Of a stretch of DNA of 64,000 bases, positions 11,066 through 20,207 are shown piece by piece. Location: NCBI RefSeq assembly GCF_004345675.1, contig NZ_SLWU01000004.1:1-64000 (forward strand). The letters run 5' to 3'. This stretch comes from Caldanaerobacter subterraneus. Lineage in GTDB: Bacteria; Bacillota; Thermoanaerobacteria; Thermoanaerobacterales; Thermoanaerobacteraceae. Below the pieces are notes generated by a model. That model did not search any database. It was not told the origin of the DNA and saw nothing but the letters and a program-made list of their open reading frames with translations. Positions within the stretch are counted from its first letter, which is position 1, and each line of letters begins with the position of its first letter. The position numbers and the translations under genes were made by a program.

Positions 11066-12240
11066 AGATCTTTGCTGAAGTGTTCACCAAAAGCCTTACC
11101 AAAAAAGGAGAAGAGCTGTGCGGGGACAGCGTTGAGGTTGTGCAATCCGAAGACGGCATAATTGCCGTAATGGCCGATGGCCTGGGGAGCGGGGTAAAGG
11201 CCAGTATACTTTCCACTCTTACCGTAAGGATTGCTTCTACCATGATAAAAAACAGGGCTTCCATAGAAGAAGTGGTCAAGACCCTGATTAATACTCTCCC
11301 AGTGTGCCGCGTTCGGCAGCTTGCTTATTCCACTTTTTCCATTCTCGAGATTAACGATGACGGAGAGGGAAGGCTTTTTGAATTTGATAATCCACCTGTG
11401 ATCTACATCCGGGACGGAAAGGTTCTTAAGCTACCTTACAGGGAACTGAGGGTGGAAGAGAGGAAGATTCTGGAGTACCGGTTTGAAGCCTTTCCGGGGG
11501 ATAAAATATTCCTGGTAAGCGACGGAGTCATTCACGCAGGGGTGGGGGGTGTCCTGAACCTGGGATGGCAGTGGCCTAATGTGGCCGAATACCTGCAGAG
11601 GCTTGACAGAAGGGGATATTTCGTGTCGGAAATGGTGGACCAGCTGATCAAAACGTGTAGCCACCTTTATTCCGGTAATCCGGGGGACGATACCACGGTC
11701 GTGGGAGTAGGTTTAAGAAAGTCGGAGCTGATCACGGTACTAGTTGGCCCTCCTGAAGATAGGTCAAAGGATGCAGAAGTCGTGAAAAAACTTATCGACA
11801 GCGAAGGCAAAAAAGTGGTCTGCGGAGGTACTACTGCAAATATTGTTTCTAGGGAAACTGGAAGGAAAGTAGTTACAAATATGGACTATGCCGACCCGGC
11901 GATACCTCCCGTCGGTAGTATAGAGGGAATAGACCTCGTAACCGAAGGTTTGATAACTTTAAGCAGGTGTGTCGAGATACTGAGAAATTTTGTAAACACG
12001 TATTCCTTTTCTCCCCACTTCTTAGACGATATAAGGAAAAAGAAGGACGGAGCTTCAATGCTGGCAGACCTGCTTGTCAACCGCTCCACTCACATCCGCT
12101 TTCTGGTGGGGCGGGCGGTTAATCCTGCCCACCGGAATGCATACCTGCCGGAAGGCGCAAGCGACAAGCTCAAGATAGTAGAGGAACTGGCCCAAATCCT
12201 GAAAAAATGCGGCAAGAGGGTGTATATAGAGCTTTATTAG
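11062..12240 (+). CDS. SpoIIE/PP2C-type serine phosphatase, partner of the hydrogenase sensor
   Basis: The 392-residue protein starts at a GTG that overlaps the stop of the hydrogenase gene, so translation is probably coupled. Residues 1-225 form a PP2C/SpoIIE-like domain with metal-binding aspartates in GDSVEV, MADGLGSG, VSDGV and GDDTTV. The remaining 165 residues (from SELITVLVGPPED) form a separate domain that I do not recognise by function. Pairing of a group-C-like hydrogenase with such a phosphatase is known from other clostridia and suggests that H2 or redox state is relayed by dephosphorylating a serine target, such as an anti-sigma antagonist. No target gene is visible nearby. It shares the high GC content of its partner. 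Confidence 0.8.
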   Translation: MKIFAEVFTKSLTKKGEELCGDSVEVVQSEDGIIAVMADGLGSGVKASILSTLTVRIASTMIKNRASIEEVVKTLINTLPVCRVRQLAYSTFSILEINDDGEGRLFEFDNPPVIYIRDGKVLKLPYRELRVEERKILEYRFEAFPGDKIFLVSDGVIHAGVGGVLNLGWQWPNVAEYLQRLDRRGYFVSEMVDQLIKTCSHLYSGNPGDDTTVVGVGLRKSELITVLVGPPEDRSKDAEVVKKLIDSEGKKVVCGGTTANIVSRETGRKVVTNMDYADPAIPPVGSIEGIDLVTEGLITLSRCVEILRNFVNTYSFSPHFLDDIRKKKDGASMLADLLVNRSTHIRFLVGRAVNPAHRNAYLPEGASDKLKIVEELAQILKKCGKRVYIELY

Positions 12241-12458
12241 AGGAAAAAGAGGCATTGGCCCTGCTCTCAAGCTGCTTTTTTATATTTCTGCTGTTTTTTG
12301 AGACATTTAAAAAGGATTTCACACATTTTAATTATACCAAACAGAAGGGAGGCAGCCTCTATTCTTTTTATGGTGTTTTCTTCTTCAATGTTTTTGCAAT
12401 TATTCTCCAAGTGGTAAATATGTCTATACCTATTCAAGGACCAATATCTATAAAATTC
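12241..12458. other. Gene-free stretch before the c-di-GMP leader
   Basis: Short frames exist on both strands but lack ribosome sites and family features. I see a weak GC-containing hairpin near 12350-12360 (GGAGGCAGCCTC) and nothing else. Confidence 0.4.
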
Positions 12459-12487
12459 TTGACGAAAAATAGCGAAAATTGTAGAAT
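12459..12487 (+). promoter_or_regulatory. Promoter of the c-di-GMP riboswitch operon
   Basis: TTGACG (12459-12464), a 17-base spacer and TAGAAT (12482-12487), placing the transcript start about 35 bases before the aptamer. Confidence 0.65.
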
Positions 12488-12523
12488 ATAATTGAGTTTT
12501 AGCATACTTTAGCAAAATATTAA

Positions 12524-12614
12524 CCTTCGATAAGGGCAAACCCGTCGAAAGGCGGGGGCGCAAAGCCACGGGCCTAAATCCCTGATTGGGACATGGTAGC
12601 CGGGCTGCCGAAGG
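12524..12614 (+). ncRNA. Cyclic di-GMP-I (GEMM) riboswitch
   Basis: The leader contains the GEMM-I signatures AGGGCAAACC, a GAAA tetraloop, GGCGCAAAGCCACGGGCCTAA and ATGGTAGCCGGG in the correct order. The closing stem pairs CCTTCG (12524-12529) with CGAAGG (12609-12614). GGCTGCCG (12603-12610) is perfectly complementary to CGGCAGCC (12643-12650), the 5' arm of the following terminator. An antiterminator can therefore form only when the 3' part of the aptamer is released, so c-di-GMP should switch the operon off. This direction is an inference from pairing. Confidence 0.92.
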
Positions 12615-12641
12615 ATGTGTAAAAATAAAAATTGATTTTCT

Positions 12642-12683
12642 GCGGCAGCCTTGGGTATGGGCTGTCGCTTTTTATGTTTTTTT
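12642..12683 (+). terminator. Riboswitch expression-platform terminator
   Basis: GCGGCAGCC (12642-12650) pairs with GGCTGTCGC (12660-12668; one G-U), followed by TTTTTATGTTTTTTT. It ends 31 bases before the cheW start. Confidence 0.8.
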
Positions 12684-12713
12684 CAAAACCACCATGAGAA
12701 AAGGAGGAAAGTA

Positions 12714-13184
12714 ATGCCTAAAAAAATAGTAGTTTTTAGCCTGGCAGAAGAACTTTATGGACTAGATATCTTCGATGTACATGAAGTTGTCAAAGATGTG
12801 TCTATCACAAAAATACCTGAAACGCCCGAATTTATAGAAGGAATAATAAATTTAAGAGGAAAAATCATACCAGTAATAGACCTTAAAAAGCGTTTTGGAA
12901 TTGGGAAAAAGGAAAAAAGCAAAGACAGCAGAATAATCATAGTGGAAATATTGGGTCAGAAGGCGGGTTTAATAGTCGATGCAGTACATGAAGTAATAAC
13001 CATTGACGAAAACTCGATTGAACCTCCACCACCTGTCACTACAATAGACACTGCTTTCGTAGAAGGAATTGCTAAAACAGACGATAAGATGATAATTATA
13101 ATTAAACTACATTTTCTCTTTAAAGTCAACGAAAAAGAAATGTTTCTAAATGCGAGTTCTGAAGATACGAAGGAAAGAAGTTGA
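12714..13184 (+). CDS. cheW: CheW-type chemotaxis coupling protein
   Basis: The protein has 156 residues from the ATG at 12714, which follows AAAAGGAGGAAAGTA; an upstream in-frame ATG lies inside the terminator and is not used. The whole protein is a CheW fold: KIVVFSLAEELYGLDIFDVHEVV, then TPEFIEGIINLRGKIIPVIDLKKRFG and GLIVDAVHEVITI. It would couple chemoreceptors to CheA, neither CheA nor CheY being in the window. It is the first gene behind the c-di-GMP riboswitch, followed by an HD-domain gene and a chemoreceptor, probably as one unit. Confidence 0.85.
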   Translation: MPKKIVVFSLAEELYGLDIFDVHEVVKDVSITKIPETPEFIEGIINLRGKIIPVIDLKKRFGIGKKEKSKDSRIIIVEILGQKAGLIVDAVHEVITIDENSIEPPPPVTTIDTAFVEGIAKTDDKMIIIIKLHFLFKVNEKEMFLNASSEDTKERS

Positions 13185-13274
13185 AAATCGCTAAAGAGGA
13201 TGTTCGCTTTAATAAAAAGAAGTGATAGCAGTATTTATTAAGGTTTCGATGTGATGAACTAAGGAGGCAAAAAG

Positions 13275-14378
13275 ATGATGCCGGTTCCAAGATATAACAA
13301 AGTGCCAAGCATAAAAGTAGGGTTAAGCATTGAAGAAGCCGTGAAAATTATGGCCAGCCAACAAAGTTTTGTCCTTCAAGTAATAAATGACAAAGGGGAG
13401 CCGGTAGGTTGGCTTAACTGCTTAGATATATTGAAGACTATTATAGAAGACTCCGCTGTGGTAAAGATTAAGGAAAAAAGTATAGAGAAACTCATATGTC
13501 CCATTAATGAAGAAGATTACCTGAATGTGTTTGGGGAACTATCTGATATAAGTCGTTGGGCCGAGAAAAGAGGACACCGCCTTCCCTATTTTACCACAAC
13601 CGAAGGTAATGCAGGTATACTGTCAGTATCTGGGCTTTTACAGGAGGCTTTGGAGGAGAGAGATAAAGAGAGGGAGTTGAGGGAAGAAGCACAATTACAC
13701 TTTGAGAGGATCAACTATATTCATGAAGAACTTGAGAAGGCTTTGGCAAATCTTTTCATCGATCCCAACGTGATAGTGAAGCTTAAATCCATAGTTGAAT
13801 ACCAGGATGAATATGATCTGTCTACTGGGAAAATAAAGATTACCGGAGTGATAAAGGAAGGAACTTACCTACACGTAGTAAACATGCTGCGGTTGCTGGC
13901 CGAATTGTGGGAGCAAGGACTATTAGAACTAGGAGTTATAAACAAAGAGACGCTGGTCAATGCAACCATTTTTCATGACCTTGGCAAAGTGCAACCTCCT
14001 CTGAAAATTGGAGAAGTTGTGGATCCTAAGGAAGCCTTTGAACCTGGTAAGTATCATGCTTTTAGAAGTGCTTTAATAGCAAAAAATGTATATCATCTTG
14101 ATAAAAACGTTGTCCAACTTATCAAATATCATCACCATACTGAGGAAGAACTGCCACCCGATTTTCCTGATGGTCTTCTGCCCATGCACCGGCTTTTCCG
14201 GCTGATAGACGGGCTTTCAGCAGGAATTACACGACGAGGCTCTAAGGTTAATTTGACAGTTAAAGGGACTATTGTCCAGGTGAAAGAGGAAAGCATCCAC
14301 CCGGATTATAACCGGTGCATAGAAATAGACCTCTGCAGGGAGAAGGTAAGTGGTGAAGGCAGAGAGGAAACGTGCTAA
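13275..14378 (+). CDS. CBS-like/HD-domain phosphohydrolase
   Basis: This 367-residue protein has an N-terminal CBS-like region (about 1-115), a charged helical stretch (about 120-150), and an HD domain with FHDLGKVQPP near residue 235, KYHAFRSA near 258, and the downstream histidines KYHHHTEEELPPDF near 283. ATG at 13275 after CTAAGGAGG; a second ATG follows immediately. The HHHT motif and late HRLFRLIDGLSAG resemble HD-GYP-like enzymes, but a clear GYP is missing, so the substrate is uncertain. Its place behind a c-di-GMP riboswitch and next to CheW and a receptor suggests a signalling nucleotide hydrolase, an inference. Confidence 0.7.
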   Translation: MMPVPRYNKVPSIKVGLSIEEAVKIMASQQSFVLQVINDKGEPVGWLNCLDILKTIIEDSAVVKIKEKSIEKLICPINEEDYLNVFGELSDISRWAEKRGHRLPYFTTTEGNAGILSVSGLLQEALEERDKERELREEAQLHFERINYIHEELEKALANLFIDPNVIVKLKSIVEYQDEYDLSTGKIKITGVIKEGTYLHVVNMLRLLAELWEQGLLELGVINKETLVNATIFHDLGKVQPPLKIGEVVDPKEAFEPGKYHAFRSALIAKNVYHLDKNVVQLIKYHHHTEEELPPDFPDGLLPMHRLFRLIDGLSAGITRRGSKVNLTVKGTIVQVKEESIHPDYNRCIEIDLCREKVSGEGREETC

Positions 14379-14495
14379 TGAAAGCAATATCAAGGACAGC
14401 AATAATTTAACCAAGAATGTTATTTTTATATGCTGTTTATTCAACAACTTTGTTGAAGAAAACAAAAAATAACGTAAAAAAGGGGAACTTTAATT

Positions 14496-16490
14496 ATGAA
14501 AACCAAATTTTCCACAAACATGATGTTAAAGCAAAAACTAATTGTGATTTTTATACTATTATCAATTTTACCTGCAATTTTGACTGCAGGCCTTTCATTA
14601 TACCAAAGCAAAAGTTTAGTTGAATATCAAGTTAGTAGTCTAGCAAGGCAAATTGCAAAAGAAAAAGTAGCTTATATTGACTCTTTCATTGAAAAAGTGT
14701 CAGCAGAAGTTGATTCAATTAGTAAAAACCCGGATGTTATTAGTAGAGATACCGCAAAAACTATGGTAGTATTACGAAATGTTAAGGAATCAGATTCAAA
14801 TGCTTTATTTGTTTATATAGGCAATGCTGACAAAGAATATCTTGAATACCCTAAGACAGAACTTTCACAAGGGTTTGATCCAACAACGAGGCCATGGTAT
14901 AAAAAAGCTGAAGAATCATTTGGAAATATAGTCATTACTGAACCATATCAAGATGCAGGTACTGGTAAAATGATTATCACAGTTGCAAAGGCTTTTAAGC
15001 TTGCAGATGGCAAAACAGCTGTTGCTGCTGCAGATGTAAGCTTAGACCAAATTCAAAGCAATATTATGAGGACAAAAGTAGGGGAAAAAGGTTATGCAGC
15101 CTTACTTACGGAAAATGGAACAATAATTGTTCACCCCACGAAAGAAATGATACTTACAAATATAGCAGAAAAATACGACTTTGGTAAGACAATTGTTAAC
15201 AACAAAAGCGGCAGCTTAAAATATAGATTTGGTGGTGAAGATAAAATTTCGGGTTTTGAGCAATCAAAACTAACAGGGTGGATAGCTATAGCGACGATGC
15301 CGCAATCTGAGTATGCAACAAAACTTAACAAGAGTATTGTCTATGTGCTAGTAATATTAGCAATAATTTCTGTTTTAGCCGTGATTATTGGTTTATTCTT
15401 GGCAGGAAATATTGCTAATCCAATCTTACTTGGCGTCAGTTATTTAGAAACTGTAGCGAATGGTGACTTTACAGGAAATGTTGCTGAGCAATTTCTTAGG
15501 CGCCATGACGAAATAGGCAGGCTTGCAGAGGCTATCAATAAACTGCAGGCCAATATTAGACCGCTGCTTTCAGAACTGAAAACCAGTGTGGAGACATTAA
15601 CTAAAAACTCAGAAGCCTTGAGTGCTGTCTCACAAGAAATAGCTGCTTCTTCCAATGACGTTGCAAAAGCCATTCAAGAGGTGGCTTCTGGGGCATCTAA
15701 CCAAGCCCAAGATTTGCAAGAAATAGTATCTCTTATAGGTAATATAACGACAAGCTTAGAAAAAGTATACAATGAACTTGGTCACGTAAAGGAAAATAGT
15801 GAAGAAACCTCTCGATTGGCAAATACCGGCAAGAAAGAGTTAGACGATCTTATTTCTTCAATTAGTGGAGTGCGTGAAGCATTTGAGGTAGTAGTTAAAA
15901 AACTTGGAATTCTTAAAGGTTCAGTAGGACAGGTAGGAGAGATTTTAGAGATTATAAAGGGAATAGCAGAGCAAACGAATTTATTAGCATTAAATGCAGC
16001 TATTGAAGCAGCAAGAGCTGGAGACGCAGGACGAGGTTTTGCAGTTGTAGCAGACGAAATAAGAAAACTTGCAGAACAAACTCGCGTATCTTCTGATAAG
16101 ATAAGTGCTTTATTAAACGAGATAACCTCAGGAACTGATGAGGTTGTAAAGACTTCTGAAGAAGTGACTGCTCAAGTGAATAACCAATTAGAAAATGTAG
16201 AGAATACCATAAAGGCTTTTGATAACATATTAGAATCAGTAGCAGCCATAGCACCGATGATTAAAGCAACATATACAGAAGTAGATAATACCGTAAAAGC
16301 AAAGGACATAGTGTTAGAGCGTGTTGAGAACATAAGCGCAGTTTCAGAAGAGACATCAGCGTCTGCTGAAGAGATATCGGCATCTGCCGAGGAACTTGCT
16401 GCATCTACGCAAGAGATAGCTGCAAACGCACAGCAAGTTTTAGAAGTTGCTAAACGTATTGAGAAACAAGTAGAGCAATTTAAGGTTTAG
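14496..16490 (+). CDS. Methyl-accepting chemotaxis protein (Cache domain)
   Basis: The transmembrane chemoreceptor has 664 residues. TM1 lies at about 14-34, followed by an extracellular double-Cache sensor (about 40-280, with WYKKAEE and the [16 protein letters not shown] segment typical of dCache), TM2 at about 282-306, HAMP (about 306-360), and a long helical signalling domain. The highly conserved hairpin reads [20 protein letters not shown]. The C-terminus EKQVEQFKV has no CheR-tethering pentapeptide. The ATG follows AAAGGGGAACTTTAATT. The gap of 117 bases after the HD gene contains no terminator, so co-transcription is possible. Confidence 0.88.
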   Translation: MKTKFSTNMMLKQKLIVIFILLSILPAILTAGLSLYQSKSLVEYQVSSLARQIAKEKVAYIDSFIEKVSAEVDSISKNPDVISRDTAKTMVVLRNVKESDSNALFVYIGNADKEYLEYPKTELSQGFDPTTRPWYKKAEESFGNIVITEPYQDAGTGKMIITVAKAFKLADGKTAVAAADVSLDQIQSNIMRTKVGEKGYAALLTENGTIIVHPTKEMILTNIAEKYDFGKTIVNNKSGSLKYRFGGEDKISGFEQSKLTGWIAIATMPQSEYATKLNKSIVYVLVILAIISVLAVIIGLFLAGNIANPILLGVSYLETVANGDFTGNVAEQFLRRHDEIGRLAEAINKLQANIRPLLSELKTSVETLTKNSEALSAVSQEIAASSNDVAKAIQEVASGASNQAQDLQEIVSLIGNITTSLEKVYNELGHVKENSEETSRLANTGKKELDDLISSISGVREAFEVVVKKLGILKGSVGQVGEILEIIKGIAEQTNLLALNAAIEAARAGDAGRGFAVVADEIRKLAEQTRVSSDKISALLNEITSGTDEVVKTSEEVTAQVNNQLENVENTIKAFDNILESVAAIAPMIKATYTEVDNTVKAKDIVLERVENISAVSEETSASAEEISASAEELAASTQEIAANAQQVLEVAKRIEKQVEQFKV

Positions 16491-16505
16491 AAAGCGGTAT
16501 TTATT

Positions 16506-16553
16506 AAAGGGGCTGCCCATAAGCTATACCCGTTGGCTAGAGGGTAGCCTTTA
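16506..16553 (+). terminator. Probable terminator after the chemoreceptor gene
   Basis: GGCTGCCC (16511-16518) pairs with GGGTAGCC (16542-16549; one G-U), flanked by an A-rich side and TTTATATATT. The loop is long and the T-run imperfect. Confidence 0.5.
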
Positions 16554-16702
16554 TATATTATTAATGCTAAAAAAAGAAAACAATGAATTGAAAGTTAATG
16601 AATGACCAACTTTTCCAATAAAAATAAAAAAACAAAGATTTAAAGGAAATTAATAAAGGAACAGATAGAAGAAACTTGGTTTAAATAGAAGGGAGAATAA
16701 AA

Positions 16703-17170
16703 ATGGCTGAAATAAAAGACAAGGAAGATAAAATCATAATTAACTACTGCCGTCCCAAAAGCAGGAAGCAGCGTACTTTTAACCTTGTTTTCCCTTACCT
16801 AAACGACAATGAAATTGCCCTCACATTAGTTGTTGAACAACGTTCATCAGGGAACTGGAAGCCTGTAAGGCAATTATTGACGTAGGAGAAACAACAGCAG
16901 ACGAAGAAGAGGCAACAAATGGCCTTGCTAATTTAATGTGGTATATATACCCCAAAAAGGAACGTGGAAAGGTTTTGCACCTTGTTGTGAACTGGAGGAG
17001 ATTTAATAATAGCAGCATGTCTAAATGAGAAATATGGTGGAAAGCACCTTGCGGCAGTATATTTCAAGCGTCCTGAGATACAAAAAGAGATGGAAGAATA
17101 CTGGGAAGAATTAGAAGAAGCAGTTGATGGCCCGGAAGAATTTGCGGTGATTGGAGACAAAAACAGTTAA
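16703..17170 (+). pseudogene. Frameshifted gene of unknown function
   Basis: A single protein of about 155 residues can be read only by changing frame twice. Frame one, from an ATG after AGAAGGGAGA, runs MAEIKDKEDKIIINYC to about 16860; frame two continues EACKAIIDVGETTADEEE to near 16995; frame three continues GGDLIIAACLNEKYGGKH to the stop at 17168. The three parts have matching composition and no overlap. I do not recognise the family. It sits just upstream of an IS607-type recombinase gene, in a stretch of decayed DNA. Confidence 0.6.
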
Positions 17171-17214
17171 AAATAATAATGCAAAAAGATATAATTTTAA
17201 CTAGGTGATAATAG

Positions 17215-17808
17215 ATGCTGCTGAGTATGCAAAAAGTTAAAGAGATATATGATATCAGTAGAAGAACATTAATAAATTGGGAAAAGGAAGGGTTAATAAC
17301 TCCAGTTAGAACACCAAAAGGAAGAAGAAGATACAAAAAAGAAGACATAGAGAAGTTATTAGGTATGATAGAAGAAAAGCCGAAACCAAAAGTAGTTTTA
17401 TATGCGAGAGTGTCCACAAAAAAGCAAGAAGAATATCTTAAGAATCAAATTAGAAGACTTGAAGAATACGCTAATTCTCAAGGATGGCAGTATGAAGTGA
17501 TATCTGAAATAGCAAGCGGAGTAAATGAAAACAGGAGAGAACTATTGAAACTTTTGAACAAGATTAAAAGAGGAGAAGTTGAGAAAGTTGTAGTAGAATA
17601 CCCTGATAGACTAGCAAGATTTGGATTTGAATATCTTAAGTTTTTTATGGAAAGTTTTGGGGTAGAACTTATAGTTTTAAATGGAGAAGAGAATAAAGAA
17701 GAGATAGACAAAGAATTGGCAGAAGATTTAATAGCAATAGTCACCTCATTTGCGGCAAGAATTTACGGACAAAGAGGTGGCAAAAAACATGTTAACAATC
17801 CAAGCTAA
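17215..17808 (+). CDS. tnpA: IS607-family serine recombinase (TnpA)
   Basis: The 197-residue protein has an N-terminal MerR-like helix-turn-helix (VKEIYDISRRTLINWEKEG, about 5-55) and a serine-recombinase catalytic domain with the nucleophile in VLYARVSTKKQ near residue 67 and the conserved YPDRLARFG near 127. This HTH-then-resolvase order is characteristic of IS607 transposases. ATG after TAGGTGATAATAG. The tnpB start overlaps its end by 20 bases, as usual in IS607 elements, but that tnpB is destroyed. Confidence 0.88.
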   Translation: MLLSMQKVKEIYDISRRTLINWEKEGLITPVRTPKGRRRYKKEDIEKLLGMIEEKPKPKVVLYARVSTKKQEEYLKNQIRRLEEYANSQGWQYEVISEIASGVNENRRELLKLLNKIKRGEVEKVVVEYPDRLARFGFEYLKFFMESFGVELIVLNGEENKEEIDKELAEDLIAIVTSFAARIYGQRGGKKHVNNPS

Positions 17809-18075
17809 ACTTGTTTTTGATAAAGAGGAAGACAAACAAATCGTATTAGATTTAAAGTTATTTGAGAAACTTAGGAAACGCCATATAAACGGAAAAGCAT
17901 ATGAAAATTAAATGGCAAGAAAAAAGGAAAGGAAATCTCAACACAAGAATAGAGATAAATGAAAAATGGTATTTTCTTAAGGATAAATGTAGGTGAAAGA
18001 AAGTACGTATATGCAAAAGTACAGGCGGGATGGAAAAAAGGACTTGGATTAGAAAAAAGAGTACCAGACAATTAT
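17789..18075 (+). pseudogene. tnpB: Remnant of IS607 tnpB
   Basis: ATG at 17789 overlaps tnpA and reads MLTIQAKLVFDKEED, the typical start of an IS607 TnpB, but jumps within 25 codons to KLFEKLRKRHINGKAYEN and then stops at 17911. Further pieces (MKWQEKRKGN, LNTRIEINEK, FLRINVGERKYVYAKVQAGWKK) follow in changing frames. Most of the N-terminal helical domain and all of the RuvC and zinc-ribbon region are absent. This is a deletion-ridden remnant that cannot make an active nuclease. Confidence 0.7.
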
Positions 18076-18659
18076 ATAAAACTTCTCAACACATTGACTG
18101 TAGAGAAATTAGAAGAATTAAAAGAGATAAAGAAAGCAATAGAATTTATACAAAGCCTTGAGAGTGAGTCAGAAAGGGTGCTAAAACCTCTGTATGGAAC
18201 AAGTTTTAGTGCCTATGATTTCTGGCAAGTTCTCAAGGTAGCGGTGGTAACACCACTCTCCCCTGAGAAGGTGCCACGTGACTTCTCTGTCCTGAAAGAA
18301 TTATTAATTCAGGGCAAGTGGGGGAGACCTGTAGAGGCGTTAGTTCCTGCTTCTTGGGGCAGGGGCTAGGTTTCCCAAATACCGCCAGTTGGGGCTGGGA
18401 CAGCCTGAAAGGCGGACTATACAAATACCCCAACCGTCTAAACTGGAGAGTTTTTCCCAGTTTAGATAATCAGGAAAATGAAAAGATTGCTTCCTATCTA
18501 AAAGGAAAAAAGCTTAGCACATTCACTTTTGACTTGGACAGAGGAGTATTTTTGTTCCACAATGTAGAAGTAGATGAACAGGGAAAGGTGAATTTGAAGT
18601 TAATAAGCGAAGTGCCTGTAAGCTTAGAGCATTTAGACCTTTTGAAAAGAAGCTTGTAA
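17959..18659 (+). pseudogene. Chimeric broken gene: TnpB piece joined to an unknown gene
   Basis: The frame 17959-18369 begins with TnpB-like sequence (up to about 18055) and continues into unrelated sequence (KLLNTLTVEKLEELKEIKKA). A frameshift at about 18360, in a G-rich stretch, moves the reading to LGFPNTASWGWDSLKGGLYKYP and on to LISEVPVSLEHLDLLKRSL with a stop at 18657. The second component is about 190 residues, acidic and rich in helix, and I do not recognise it. It appears to be the 3' part of a resident gene into which the IS-like element fell. Confidence 0.55.
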
Positions 18660-18667
18660 AAAATTTA

Positions 18668-18692
18668 ATGGGCCCCTAATGGGCCCTTTTTC
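18668..18692 (+). terminator. Terminator after the broken gene
   Basis: GGGCCC (18670-18675), loop CTAAT, GGGCCC (18681-18686), then TTTTTC. Confidence 0.7.
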
Positions 18693-18712
18693 ATGCTTTC
18701 TATTCTAGATTG

Positions 18713-18721
18713 TGGTATAAT
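18713..18721 (+). promoter_or_regulatory. Extended -10 promoter of rtcB
   Basis: TGGTATAAT is an extended -10 element 31 bases before the rtcB start. No good -35 hexamer is seen 17 bases upstream. Confidence 0.5.
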
Positions 18722-18751
18722 GAAATCACAGAAAATAAGGGTGGTGGGAAG

Positions 18752-20194
18752 ATGTCTGTGGACATTATCCAGGGCTATACATTAGTGAAGGATGGGATAA
18801 ATAAATGGAGAATTCCCAAGTTTGGGAAGATGAGGGTTGACGCTGTCGTCTATGTAAATGATAGTTTAAAGGACCTTTTGAGAGATGACCAATCCTTAAG
18901 GCAGCTTGTTAATGCTGCAAGCCTCCCTGGCGTAGTAGAACCGGTGATTGGCATGCCGGATATTCACGAAGGTTTTGGGCTTCCAATAGGGGGAGTCATG
19001 GCTATAGAAGAAAAAGGGGTGATTTCAGCTGGTGCAGTAGGGTACGATATAAATTGCGGTGTGAGGCTTGTAAGGTCTGACCTTGAAGCAGACTATTTTA
19101 CAAAAGACATCCTCTATAAATTGATTGAGAGAATTGAGCATTACGTTCCGACCGGGATAGGCAAAAAAGGAAAGCATAAGGGTATTACCCGGGTAATTTT
19201 TGACGATGTTGTGCACAATGGAGTTGAAGCGGTGATTAAAGCAGGTTTTGGCAAAAAGTCTGATTTGGAATACATTGAAGAAGGTGGGAAGCTTGAAGGA
19301 GCCGATATTTCGGCGGTATCAGAAGAAGCTCAGGAAAGAGGAGAAGAACAGCTGGGGACTTTAGGAGGAGGCAATCACTTTATAGAAATTCAGAAAGTTG
19401 AGGAGATTTTAGAGGAGAATCTGGCAGAGAAATTTGGACTTTTTAAAGGACAGCTTGCTGTGATGATTCACACGGGAAGCAGAGGGTTTGGCCATCAGAT
19501 TGCTACGGATTATACAAAGATTCTGTGGGAAGCAGCTAAGAGGTATGGGATTGAGGTACCGGAAAAAGGGCTTGCAGCAGCCCCTATAAAGTCAAAGGAA
19601 GGGCAGAATTACTATAAGGCGATGGCGGCTGCGGTGAATTTTGCTTTTTCAAACAGGCAGATAATCATGTTTGATGTGATAAGGGCTTTTGAGGATGTTT
19701 TAAAAAAATCGGAAGAAGAGATGGGGTTTAAACTTGTGTATGACGTTGCTCACAATATCGCTAAGTGGGAAGTACATGGGGGAAAAAGGATGCTTGTTCA
19801 CAGGAAAGGAGCTACAAGGGCTTTGCCGGCAGGACATCCGCAAAACCCGCCTTCCTATAGAGATACAGGACATCCTGCTCTAATTCCTGGCAGTATGGGT
19901 ACAGGTTCCTATGTGGTGGTCGGAACAGAAAAGGCAGCAGAGACATTTTATTCTGTAAATCACGGAGCAGGACGAAGGCTTTCTAGAAATCAGGCTAAGA
20001 AGATAAGCAAAGAGGAATTTGAAAGGTCTATGGGAGATGTGGTGTACAATGTCCGCTCTTATAAAGACATTGTAGATGAATCTCCTCTTGCGTATAAAGA
20101 TGTAGAAGCAGTAGTTTCTGTCCTTGAAGAGAGAGGCATTACTATACCTGTTGCAAAGCTTATTCCTCTTGCAGTTGTAAAAGGCGCAGATTAA
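18752..20194 (+). CDS. rtcB: RNA-splicing/repair ligase RtcB
   Basis: The protein has 480 residues from the ATG at 18752 (GGTGGGAAG before it); an upstream ATG overlaps the promoter and is not used. RtcB joins 2',3'-cyclic-phosphate or 3'-phosphate RNA ends to 5'-OH ends using GTP and Mn2+. Family signatures are GMPDIHEGFGLPIGG near 65, GYDINCGVRL near 97 (metal-binding cysteine), GGGNHFIE near 208, HTGSRGFGHQ near 240, VAHNIAKWE near 332 and VNHGAGR near 407, the last containing the guanylylated histidine. No archease gene is adjacent. The next genes are nucleotidyltransferases, a HEPN toxin and a beta-CASP nuclease. Confidence 0.93.
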   Translation: MSVDIIQGYTLVKDGINKWRIPKFGKMRVDAVVYVNDSLKDLLRDDQSLRQLVNAASLPGVVEPVIGMPDIHEGFGLPIGGVMAIEEKGVISAGAVGYDINCGVRLVRSDLEADYFTKDILYKLIERIEHYVPTGIGKKGKHKGITRVIFDDVVHNGVEAVIKAGFGKKSDLEYIEEGGKLEGADISAVSEEAQERGEEQLGTLGGGNHFIEIQKVEEILEENLAEKFGLFKGQLAVMIHTGSRGFGHQIATDYTKILWEAAKRYGIEVPEKGLAAAPIKSKEGQNYYKAMAAAVNFAFSNRQIIMFDVIRAFEDVLKKSEEEMGFKLVYDVAHNIAKWEVHGGKRMLVHRKGATRALPAGHPQNPPSYRDTGHPALIPGSMGTGSYVVVGTEKAAETFYSVNHGAGRRLSRNQAKKISKEEFERSMGDVVYNVRSYKDIVDESPLAYKDVEAVVSVLEERGITIPVAKLIPLAVVKGAD

Positions 20195-20207
20195 GACTAA
20201 TTTTTGT

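Noticed and set aside
12207-12569. Overlapping open frames on both strands (94 and 100 codons)
   Set aside because: They cover the promoter and riboswitch leader and show no recognisable protein features.
14400-14470. Terminator between the HD gene and the chemoreceptor gene
   Set aside because: The small TTCAACAA/TTGTTGAA hairpin is AT-rich and has no T-run after it.
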